DNA of 64,000 bases, from NCBI GenBank assembly GCA_963843525.1, contig CAWJKM010000005.1, forward strand, positions 1 through 64,000. Direction: 5' to 3'. Numbering within the stretch: the stretch's first letter is position 1; each line of letters begins with the position of its first letter. The DNA is from DATJPR01 sp963843525. GTDB taxonomy: Bacteria > Bacteroidota > Ignavibacteria > UBA10030 > UBA6906. Of the stretch, positions 33,501 through 40,078 are shown one piece after another. The position numbers and the translations under genes were made by a program. The notes under the pieces are model-generated. The model was not told the DNA's origin. It did not search any database and saw only the letters and a list, made by a program, of their open reading frames with translations.

Positions 33501-34886
33501 TTGAAGAACGTTATCGTTGTATGCTTCGGTGGCAAGATGCAACGACTCGGCCTGTAACGCATCAGGCACAACGAGTTGGTCCAGTTTCTGCCCTTTGACT
33601 TCTTCTATCGCATAGCAGAACATTTCCAGGAACTTCCCGTTCGCGTCAATGACCGTGTCTTGCTGATCAACGATGACCACCCCTTCGGGGAGAGACCCGA
33701 ATAACCGTTGGAAGAAGGCTTCCTGGACTTTCAGCTCCTCTTCCGCGATCCGCTGGTCGGTCACGTCCAGCAGCATTGCGAGGAAATACTGGGGCGCGCC
33801 GGACTGATCGCGAAGCAACGTAAGGCTCAGCAGGACGCGGACATCTTTTCCGGATTTGTGGACATAGGACCGTTCGGCTCTTGTGTGCGAGACTTCACCC
33901 CGCAACATCGAGGCAGCGGTGAGCAGGCTCCTGCTTTCCTCTTCCGGATGCATGAAATCCTGCGCCCTCCTGCCGATGATCTCCTCCTTCTGGTACCCGA
34001 GGATTTCGCACAGGGCGGTGTTTACCTGGACAAACTTGTGGTCGGACGAAATCAACGCCATGCCGGCATTTGCGTTTTCAAAGGCACTGCGGAACCTCTC
34101 TTCACTCACCCTGAGGAGGTTCTCGGATTCTGATTGTTCAGTGACGTCCCGGAGAATCAACACCACACCCAGCCGGGACCCGTCCTCATGCTGAATCGCG
34201 GCCGCAGTCTGTTCCACAATCAACCAGGGACCGCCTCTGCAGAGCAGGAAGACCCGATTTGTTTGCGACTGATTGATGACGGTGTCGTCAAGGGGAAATT
34301 CGGCCGGGCGTTCGCCTGCCGGGTACTCGCGGAACTGGCACACCTCCGCAAGCTCTTTTCCCAGCGCATCCTCCTGCTTCCATCCGGTGAGGCGTTCGGC
34401 CACCGGATTCAAGAAGGCAACCAGGCCCTCTTGATCCGTGGTCACCACACCGTCAGCAATACTCCGGAGAGTAGTGGAGAGAAGGCGTTCGTTCTCCTGG
34501 AGCCGGCGATCAGTGGCATGCTTGTACACTGCCATCTCAATGGTCGTGTACAGATCTCGCTCCTCGAAAGGCTTGAGGATATAGCCAAAGGGACTTGTGA
34601 CCTTGGCACGTTCCAGTGTTTTGCTGTCGGCATGCGCGGTCACATAAACGATAGGCAGATCCCGTTCCTTACGAATGCGTTCCGCCGCTTCGATGCCGTC
34701 CATCCCCCCTTTGAGCGTGATATCCATGAGGATCAGCTCGGGGCGGAGATCACGCACCGCCTGAATGGCACCCTCCCCGGTCGAGGCGATACCAATTACG
34801 ACGTACCCAAAACCCCGCAAGCGCTGCTGAAGATCAGCAGCGACGATTTTTTCGTCTTCCACAACCAGGATTTTCGTTTGCGCCAT
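30513..34886 (-). CDS. Large hybrid histidine kinase (REC-PASx5-HisKA-HATPase-REC-REC-HPt)
   Basis: 1457 aa, no membrane helices. An N-terminal receiver carries Asp55. About five PAS/PAC units cover residues 130-760. HisKA carries His816 (NMSHEIRTPMNG) and an HATPase domain follows. Two receivers have phospho-Asp at 1106 (LLDMQLPDMDG) and 1246 (LMDCNMPEMDG), and the HPt has His1395 (TAHALKGSSNN). It can accept phosphate at its N-terminus and run a full relay to the coupled receiver. A candidate sigma54 promoter lies 75 bases upstream, so it may head the long che operon. Confidence 0.92.
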   Translation of the reverse strand: MAQTKILVVEDEKIVAADLQQRLRGFGYVVIGIASTGEGAIQAVRDLRPELILMDITLKGGMDGIEAAERIRKERDLPIVYVTAHADSKTLERAKVTSPFGYILKPFEERDLYTTIEMAVYKHATDRRLQENERLLSTTLRSIADGVVTTDQEGLVAFLNPVAERLTGWKQEDALGKELAEVCQFREYPAGERPAEFPLDDTVINQSQTNRVFLLCRGGPWLIVEQTAAAIQHEDGSRLGVVLILRDVTEQSESENLLRVSEERFRSAFENANAGMALISSDHKFVQVNTALCEILGYQKEEIIGRRAQDFMHPEEESRSLLTAASMLRGEVSHTRAERSYVHKSGKDVRVLLSLTLLRDQSGAPQYFLAMLLDVTDQRIAEEELKVQEAFFQRLFGSLPEGVVIVDQQDTVIDANGKFLEMFCYAIEEVKGQKLDQLVVPDALQAESLHLATEAYNDNVLQIDTLRRRKDGTNINVSAIAAPIKLAGEKVGLFAIYRDITDRKKAEESLARERTLLRTLIDALPDYIFVKDSSCRYVVANSAELARIGEDNQERVVGRREDEYLSGEASAIMRRAEDAVLASGIPDINREEHILNCMGAGKWVQTTRVVLRDECGKIIGLVGVSHDISVRRQAERDIQESAERLQTIIETVDEGITVSDSDGKYEIFNSKMEQITGYSSVEVNSIPDFSGRLYPDDTQRRKADAHHNKIWQNGETCETELTITTKQEGQKFVLVSTSLVRYKNRRMILSAWRDITSRKLAEQEMAAYAEQLLQAKSQAERQAEVLALQTRELEEAREQALEASRLKSEFVANMSHEIRTPMNGVIGMTGLLLDTPLTPEQQEYTEIIRTSGDSLLTIINDILDFSKIEAGKLTLESIDFNIRNVIDEAVDMLAQRAYEKQLEFVCFVTEDVPYYLHGDPGRFRQVIVNLLNNAIKFTEKGEVSLATSVEMETETSCMVRVRVKDTGIGIPPERTNRLFKPFSQADGSTTRKYGGTGLGLTISKQLVEMMGGKIGAESQIGAGSEFWFTAILKKSPMHPPVQAEVANLVGLKVLVVDDNSTNRIVLSHHTDRWGMLPTAVANGADALEILQRAARAGDPFSIVLLDMQLPDMDGYALTQAIKSSPLTRSAIVIMLTSLGNGAGWSSISGVAGCLTKPVKEMTLYDTLVRMFAREPAATDQAGNIPGETARSHSQSARILVVEDNPINQKVAIRILEKIGYQADVVSNGREALEIIKNLPYDIVLMDCNMPEMDGFAATAEIRKWEEDTRRTIIIAMTANALQGDRDRAIAAGMDDYIAKPVNQKDLSALLDHWTSVAKTRKSPIQAENSLPESAPFEGVLDVERLRELEGLMESGDAGWLRGLIEQYLADTTARLGELRQALEAGNAVLLGKTAHALKGSSNNIGAISMVSPLQQLQRLGEKGSLEGASSLLEQAESKFIGVKAEFEAHYLAQESPR

Positions 34887-34960
34887 GAATATCGCTCGAC
34901 GTTAGGTCCAACGCGTGTTCTCAGTACGTCATCACAGGGATGTATCGCATGACTTCTTAT

Positions 34961-34976
34961 CGCCAATGCTGTGCCA
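34961..34976 (-). promoter_or_regulatory. Candidate sigma54 promoter for the kinase/chemotaxis operon
   Basis: The minus strand reads TGGCACAGCATTGGCG. The -24 element TGGCAC is exact; the -12 element is TGGC instead of TTGC but keeps the invariant GC at the correct distance. Transcription would start near 34950, giving a leader of roughly 64 nt. The nested palindrome just upstream (35040-35104) could be an activator site. Weaker than the site at 16665 but placed correctly. Confidence 0.5.
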
Positions 34977-35039
34977 AGCTTAAGCGGGAAAAAATGCCAC
35001 CTTTTGGTGCTATAGCGGTAGTTGAACAGGTGAGGGGTG

Positions 35040-35104
35040 AATTTGGAGTTTGGGAGATGGCTAACATTAGCCATTTGAACAACGGTCGGATTCGACTCCA
35101 AATT
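35040..35104. repeat. Nested inverted repeat (possible operator)
   Basis: Outer perfect 10-bp arms AATTTGGAGT (35040-35049) and ACTCCAAATT (35095-35104) enclose an inner palindrome ATGGCTAA-CA-TTAGCCAT (35057-35074). No T-run flanks it, so it does not look like an intrinsic terminator. It lies 65-145 bases upstream of the candidate sigma54 promoter, a distance usual for enhancer-type binding. Function inferred only from placement. Confidence 0.55.
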
Positions 35105-35199
35105 GGGTTTTCTGAGGGTCGTTCGCCGAGGGGGGATGTCATAGGGAATTTCGAACATCGAGGGATGTGAAAGCAAATGGACTGCAGCGCTGCTTCCTC

Positions 35200-36240
35200 T
35201 CAGGGCGTAACACTCGTCCCCTGTGCTTCATTCTTTATCAACCTGGGAGAGCCTTTGTGCAACGCCGCAGCTCGCCGCGCAATCGCCGGACCAAGTTGAT
35301 CGAGTGGCTGAATATCATGTGCCACCCTCAGGTCGATCACGCTTTGGGGCATCGAAGGCATCACTGCACTCCTTGGATCCTGGGCAATGACGAATCCACC
35401 GGCGGCCGATACGTAGCCTGATCCAATCGTCCCATCCCTCCCCATTCCTGTAAGTATGCCGATGATGCACCCGGCTCCGAACGCTCCTGCAAGGCTGCGA
35501 AACAGCGGGTCGGCCGCGGGCCGGACGTAGTTCTCAGGAGGATTCTGGTTTAGGTGTAACGCAGTCCCTTCCCGGCTTACCACCATGTGGTAGTCGCCCG
35601 GAGCTATGTAGATGTTCCCCGATTCTATGTTCATCCCGTCGCGTCCAATATTCACCTTCATCGGAGAGACGTCATTCAATCTAAGAGCATAGGATGTGAG
35701 CATCCAGGCAGGACCGTGCAAGACAATGAAAACCGCGGCTTCGGGCAATCTTCCCATGGACTCTATCACCGTCCGCACTGCAGGTGGACCACCGGTGCTC
35801 GCGGCGATTCCCACCGCCACGCGCGGGACATTGAACAGGGATTCGCGTGGGCCTGTTGGCACGTTACGACTGCTGGTGGACATCTTCGCCAACCCGCGAT
35901 CAAGAATTGCGAGCAACTCTTCAGCTTCGTACGGTTTTGCGAGGAACTCGTCCGCTCCCGCATCGAGAGCGCGCTGCATTGTGTCGGCGGAGCCAATCGC
36001 GATCATGAGAACGATGAGCGGGGGCGCCGGGAGCTTCTCCCGCACTTTCTCGATCAATTCGATGCCATCCATCTCCGGCATCATCCAGTCGATCAGAAGA
36101 ACGTCGAAATGTTCGGCGCGCAGGAGAGCAAGGGCCTGAACACCATTCCGGGCTTCGCGGTATTCGTGTCCGGCCTTTTTGACAAGACGTTTCAGGAGAA
36201 CCCCGCTGGGAGAATCATCCTCAGCGATCAGTATTCTCAC
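35200..36240 (-). CDS. Second CheB-type protein (REC-methylesterase), divergent
   Basis: 346 aa. The receiver has Asp51 (LLIDWMMPEMDG) and is followed by a CheB-like esterase domain. A triad is present as Ser148 (AASTGGPPAV), His175 (FIVLHGPAWM) and Asp269 (TGMGRDGTIG). However, the canonical QHMP is LHGP, and the substrate loop differs from the cheA-linked CheB. It may demethylate a particular receptor class or act on a non-receptor target. It has no cheR partner beside it. Confidence 0.88.
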   Translation of the reverse strand: MRILIAEDDSPSGVLLKRLVKKAGHEYREARNGVQALALLRAEHFDVLLIDWMMPEMDGIELIEKVREKLPAPPLIVLMIAIGSADTMQRALDAGADEFLAKPYEAEELLAILDRGLAKMSTSSRNVPTGPRESLFNVPRVAVGIAASTGGPPAVRTVIESMGRLPEAAVFIVLHGPAWMLTSYALRLNDVSPMKVNIGRDGMNIESGNIYIAPGDYHMVVSREGTALHLNQNPPENYVRPAADPLFRSLAGAFGAGCIIGILTGMGRDGTIGSGYVSAAGGFVIAQDPRSAVMPSMPQSVIDLRVAHDIQPLDQLGPAIARRAAALHKGSPRLIKNEAQGTSVTP

Positions 36241-36432
36241 GTTACGTTCCTCCTCTTACTCCCAATTCTCTCGTCTGCTTATTCTGAATTGGACAGTGCC
36301 GTTCGGGGAAATCTCTCGAACTATTGAGCACTTCCCTGTGGCTCAATTCGCGTACCAAAGGATAGGCTCGTGGCAGAGGTCGGATTTCGAGTGATATCCG
36401 GCGGAAACAGGAGGGGCGATGGCCGGTGTTGC

Positions 36433-36660
36433 TCAATTGGCTGTATTTGCAGACGGGTGAGATCCCGAAAACACCATGGCATAAATCTCCGCATCGTCTT
36501 CAGGATGGCATATATCGTCATCCAAAGGGAAAAACCTGCAGTCAGGATAGTGACACTCCCCGTTTTCGATTGCGACATGATGACATTCGGGGCATACCGG
36601 CACGGTCTGAGGTGCAGGGGTGCCGTTTCCCGAAAGCGAGCCATCACCCCCGTGCTTCAT
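36433..36660 (-). CDS. Small Cys-rich protein 1
   Basis: 75 aa from MKHGGDGSLSGNGTPAPQTV at 36660, with an AAGGTG-type ribosome site. Core 'VPVCPECHHVAIENGECHYP' then '...DCRFFPLDDDICHPEDDAE' gives cysteines in CxxC and further spaced positions that could bind zinc. No signal peptide or helix. I do not recognise a family. It overlaps the next upstream small gene by ATGA, so the two are translated together and probably act together. Confidence 0.62.
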   Translation of the reverse strand: MKHGGDGSLSGNGTPAPQTVPVCPECHHVAIENGECHYPDCRFFPLDDDICHPEDDAEIYAMVFSGSHPSANTAN

Positions 36661-36959
36661 ATTTTCACCTTCCGTCTTCTGACGACAGAGCGTACCTCTT
36701 CTTTGTTCCGCTCGAAATTGAGATCCTCCGGTTGCATTTCCGGACATGCACCTGACCTTCGGAATCGCGAGGCCGCAATGGCAAGCGTCGTTCCGCATTG
36801 CGCGCGGCGGTGCGTGAAAAGCAAGAGACCCTCCACCGGCATTCCATCAAGAGCCCGGTCCTTGAGATAGACATACCCTTCGAAACGATTGTCGCGATCG
36901 TTCAGGAATGCTTCGCAGGTCCCCCATTCAAGAGCGCACAAGCCGCATTTCTTAAACAT
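36657..36959 (-). CDS. Small Cys-containing protein 2
   Basis: 100 aa from MFKKCGLCALEWGTCEAFLN at 36959, chosen because GGAGG lies five bases upstream. It has an N-terminal CxxC, a middle 'FEGYVYLKDRALDGMPVEGL', and a very basic tail (VVRRRKVKI). The layout suggests a small zinc or nucleic-acid/phospholipid binder, but no family is recognised. It lies 34 bases downstream of a lone receiver gene, so it may be part of its output. Confidence 0.65.
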   Translation of the reverse strand: MFKKCGLCALEWGTCEAFLNDRDNRFEGYVYLKDRALDGMPVEGLLLFTHRRAQCGTTLAIAASRFRRSGACPEMQPEDLNFERNKEEVRSVVRRRKVKI

Positions 36960-36993
36960 CGGTCCTCCGGATGTCATGACACTCGATGTTGCA

Positions 36994-37395
36994 TCAAACA
37001 ATTTCTCCGAGAAGATGGGGGAGAAGCTCCTGGAGGCGATACAGCTCCGCCGGTTTTTTGACAAAGGCCGCGAACGCGACCCCGTGTGCCTTCTCCCTGA
37101 TATCGTCCGCAGAGTATCCTGAGATAATGACCGACGGGATATCCATGCCCGTCCTTTGGAGTTCGGAAATCAAGTCGATGCCGGTCTTTCCGGTCAGTTG
37201 AAAGTCAGTCAAGACGAGATCGATCTTTGTCGTTCGACAAAGCCCCAGAGCCGTATCGACTGCCTCGGCCGGTACGGCTTCATAGCCCAGAGTATGGACC
37301 AGGCCGCACAGTGACCGACGGAAGAGTTCATCATCCTCCACCACAAGGACTCGCTTCCCGGAAAACTGTTGTTCCAGCCCCTTATCCACGATCAA
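36994..37395 (-). CDS. Single-domain response regulator
   Basis: 133 aa using a TTG at 37395, or 131 aa from a GTG at 37389. It is a receiver only, phospho-acceptor Asp64 (LVLTDFQLTGKTG), Lys in 'AFVKKPAELYRL'. 'FQLTGKTGIDLI' is less like CheY and more like receivers attached to hybrid kinases. A GGGGG ribosome site precedes either start. It is probably phosphorylated by one of the upstream multi-sensor kinases (37740-43948). Confidence 0.85.
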   Translation of the reverse strand: MIVDKGLEQQFSGKRVLVVEDDELFRRSLCGLVHTLGYEAVPAEAVDTALGLCRTTKIDLVLTDFQLTGKTGIDLISELQRTGMDIPSVIISGYSADDIREKAHGVAFAAFVKKPAELYRLQELLPHLLGEIV

Positions 37396-37739
37396 TGCCC
37401 CCTTGAAATCAATAGTCGCTCCCCCCGTTCATGCCCCCATGCCATCGGCACTCTTCGGTGAGAAGAGACAAAACATATGCCAGAGGTTGGGAAATGGAAT
37501 GGCAGGGAATTCCGCAATACCTGTACAGGATCACGGTTTCCGATGGCCAATATTGGTCAGATGGTGAGAGGGGTGTGAAGCGCGCCGACTTCAGCAACAG
37601 GAAGCGGGGGATCACACCCATCGGGAGATGGGAGGGAAGAAATTCATTGACCGCGGGACAGCCCTGCGTGCAAACGACGCGCGCCCTTCTGCCCGGAGGA
37701 GAACCTCGCGGGGATGGGCAGAAGGACGTTCACGGCTCT
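37396..37739 (-). other. 344-base intergenic region with a hairpin
   Basis: I see no gene on either strand. It contains the perfect 10-bp inverted repeat CCTTCTGCCC (37685-37694) and GGGCAGAAGG (37716-37725), 15 bases after the stop of the kinase gene. On the transcribed strand no T-run follows, so at most it is a partial terminator or an mRNA 3' stabiliser. No sigma54 or sigma28 site was found for the downstream receiver gene. Confidence 0.5.
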
Positions 37740-40028
37740 CTATTCACCGATCACTTCTTGAACGGTTCGGAGAAATTGCTCCGGCCGGAAAGGCTTGGAG
37801 ACCACCTGGAGCTTCTCTTCCTGGAGAAGGCTCGCGATGAGCTGGTCTGAAACGAAGCCGGTGCAGAAAAAGGCTTTCAGTGCAGGATTGATGGCCTTCA
37901 GGGAGACGTAGACCTGTCCACCATCCATGCTGGGCATGACAAGGTCGAGTATCACAAGATCGATCTCCTCGAATTTCTTCCGGTAGAGCTCGATCGCTTC
38001 CATCCCATTATTCGCAAGGAGAACCACGTAGCCTTCGTCTTCGAGCAACTCGCGTCCGAGATCCTGCATCGCAGGTTCATCATCCACGAGAAGGATGCAC
38101 TGTGCCGTTTTCACGCCACCGTGTTTGACACTTTCGCGGAGGCGCATGGCCGGAAGGTAGACGTGGAACGTCGACCCCCCGCCCACTTCGCTGTCGACCG
38201 TGATGGTACCGTGATGACTCCTGACGATGTTGTAGACAATCGAAAGGCCAAGCCCTGTTCCCCTTCCGCGTTCTTTGGTCGTGAAGAATGGATCGAAGAT
38301 TTTGGCGCGGATCTCTTCGGGGATTCCCACTCCTGTGTCGGTGACGGAAATCTCGACATATTCGTTCCCTTGCGCAGCAAACAGCTGGAGTCCCACCTCC
38401 CGCCCAATCACCACGGGTCGGGCAGAGACGGTGAGAGTTCCACCTCCGTTGTTTCTCGCCTCGATTGCATCCCGCGCATTCACGCAGAGGTTCATCATGA
38501 CCTGATAGAGCTCCCCGTGATCGCCGAGGACAGACGGCAAATCGGGAGGGATGGAAGCATCCACCTTGATCTCCGGCGGGAAGGAATCCCGGCTTGACGA
38601 AACCACCTCCGAACAAATCTGCGCCACGTCGGTCGGCGAGGTGTGTCGGCGTGAAGACCGCGCGAAGGAGAGAAGTTGCGACGCCAAATCGGCGCCCCGT
38701 TGCGCAGACCGTTCTATGGTGTCGACGTATTTCTTGACTTTGACTTCGTCGGTGATGTGTTTGCGTAACTGCATGGAAAAACCCAGGACATTGTTCAGGA
38801 CGTTGTTGAAATCGTGTGCGATCCCGCTCGCCAGCGTCCCAATGCTTTCCATCTTTTGGGCCTGGCGCAATTGTTCTTCAAGCCGATTCCGGTCACTCAC
38901 GTCGCGAAGGATGACGGTGAAGAATTTCTTCCCCCCCACTTCGATCTGCGAAATAGAGGCTTCGATGGGGAACTCCTCGCCGTTCATCCGGACACCGAAG
39001 ACCAGCCCCATATTGCCCATCTGTCTTCGCGTTACCCCCGAGGCCCCGAAATTTTCGATGTGCAATTCATGGGCAGACTTAAAGCGTTCCGGGATGAACC
39101 GATCGACCTTCTGACCCAGCGCCTCACGCACGGAAATTCCGAACATCTTCTCGGCGGCTTCATTGAAGAGAAGGATGCGGAAGTCGGTATCGACCGTCAC
39201 GATCGCGTCCATCGCTGACCCGACAATGCCGGAAAGCTGGGATTGGCTCTGACGGAGAGCCTCTTCGGAGCGGCGGCGTTCCGTCACATCCCTGAACACC
39301 AGGACAACACCGGTGATCTCACCGGCGGGGCTCCGGATCGGTCCCGCGCTGTCGTCAATCGGAATCTCTCGCCCGTCCCGGGAAAGCAGGAGGGTGCGCA
39401 TCACGAGACGGGTCGGCTCATGGTCTTTCAAGGCATTCTGGACCGGGTTGGCTATTGGTTCCCGCGTCCTCTCGTCCACAATGGAAAACACGAACGAGAG
39501 CGGTTGCCCGACCGATTCCGCCTGGGTCCAGCCCGTAAGTTGTTCTGCGACGGTATTCATGAATCGGATTGTCCCGGACGTGTCGGTCGCAATCACTGCG
39601 TCGCCGATGCTCCTCAGGACCGCCGAAAGCCATTGCTCGCTTTCCCGGAGCCGCCGTTCCATCTGGTTCTTGAACAGCGCCATTTCGATCGTGATATGAA
39701 GCTCGCGTTCTTCGAACGGCTTGAGAAGATACCCGAACGCTTCGGTCCGTTTTGCGCGCTGGAGAGTCTTTTCATCAGCATAGGCGGTGAGGTAGATGAC
39801 GGGAATTTCCTGATGGGTGGCAATGACTTCTGCCGCCTGAATCCCGTCCATGTTTCCCCGCAGCATGATATCCATCAAGACGAGATCGGGATGATCTTCC
39901 GCGGCCATGCGAATTGCCTCTTCCCCCGAACCGGCCATCCCGCACACCTGATAGCCGAGATGGCGCAGACGGTTGGCGATGTCTTTTGCAACAATATTCT
40001 CATCTTCAACGACTAGCACGGTCGTCAT
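37740..40028 (-). CDS. Hybrid histidine kinase (REC-PAS-PAS-HisKA-HATPase-REC)
   Basis: 762 aa, soluble. The N-terminal receiver has Asp53 (VLMDIMLRGNMDG). Two PAS domains span about 135-260 and 270-385. An NtrB-like kinase core has His405 (GIAHDFNNVLNN) and HATPase motifs 'NLCVNARDAI', 'DTGVGIP', 'GRGTGLGLS'. The C-terminal receiver has Asp695 (LVILDLVMPSMDG). It is a paralogue of the product of 44099-45760. It probably exchanges phosphate with the single receiver at 36994-37395. Confidence 0.92.
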   Translation of the reverse strand: MTTVLVVEDENIVAKDIANRLRHLGYQVCGMAGSGEEAIRMAAEDHPDLVLMDIMLRGNMDGIQAAEVIATHQEIPVIYLTAYADEKTLQRAKRTEAFGYLLKPFEERELHITIEMALFKNQMERRLRESEQWLSAVLRSIGDAVIATDTSGTIRFMNTVAEQLTGWTQAESVGQPLSFVFSIVDERTREPIANPVQNALKDHEPTRLVMRTLLLSRDGREIPIDDSAGPIRSPAGEITGVVLVFRDVTERRRSEEALRQSQSQLSGIVGSAMDAIVTVDTDFRILLFNEAAEKMFGISVREALGQKVDRFIPERFKSAHELHIENFGASGVTRRQMGNMGLVFGVRMNGEEFPIEASISQIEVGGKKFFTVILRDVSDRNRLEEQLRQAQKMESIGTLASGIAHDFNNVLNNVLGFSMQLRKHITDEVKVKKYVDTIERSAQRGADLASQLLSFARSSRRHTSPTDVAQICSEVVSSSRDSFPPEIKVDASIPPDLPSVLGDHGELYQVMMNLCVNARDAIEARNNGGGTLTVSARPVVIGREVGLQLFAAQGNEYVEISVTDTGVGIPEEIRAKIFDPFFTTKERGRGTGLGLSIVYNIVRSHHGTITVDSEVGGGSTFHVYLPAMRLRESVKHGGVKTAQCILLVDDEPAMQDLGRELLEDEGYVVLLANNGMEAIELYRKKFEEIDLVILDLVMPSMDGGQVYVSLKAINPALKAFFCTGFVSDQLIASLLQEEKLQVVSKPFRPEQFLRTVQEVIGE

Positions 40029-40078
40029 CGCAGACCCTTAGAGAGAAAGAGATTTCCGTTATCGATGCGAGAGGAACA

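Larger units (their letters stand above)
34887..35199 (-). other. 313-base intergenic control region
   Basis: No protein-coding gene is supported here: the short frames on both strands lack start context and family likeness. The region holds a candidate sigma54 promoter (34961-34976) for the hybrid kinase and a nested inverted-repeat element (35040-35104). It also holds the downstream end of the CheB-like gene. It is the longest non-coding gap in the chemotaxis half and a likely operon boundary. Confidence 0.6.

Noticed and set aside
34940..35170. 76-codon plus-strand frame in the 313-base intergenic region
   Set aside because: No ribosome site, no family likeness, and it covers the inverted-repeat element and promoter candidate.
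37431..37850. Plus-strand frame across the 344-base gap
   Set aside because: It runs into the antisense of the kinase C-terminus and lacks any recognisable domain.
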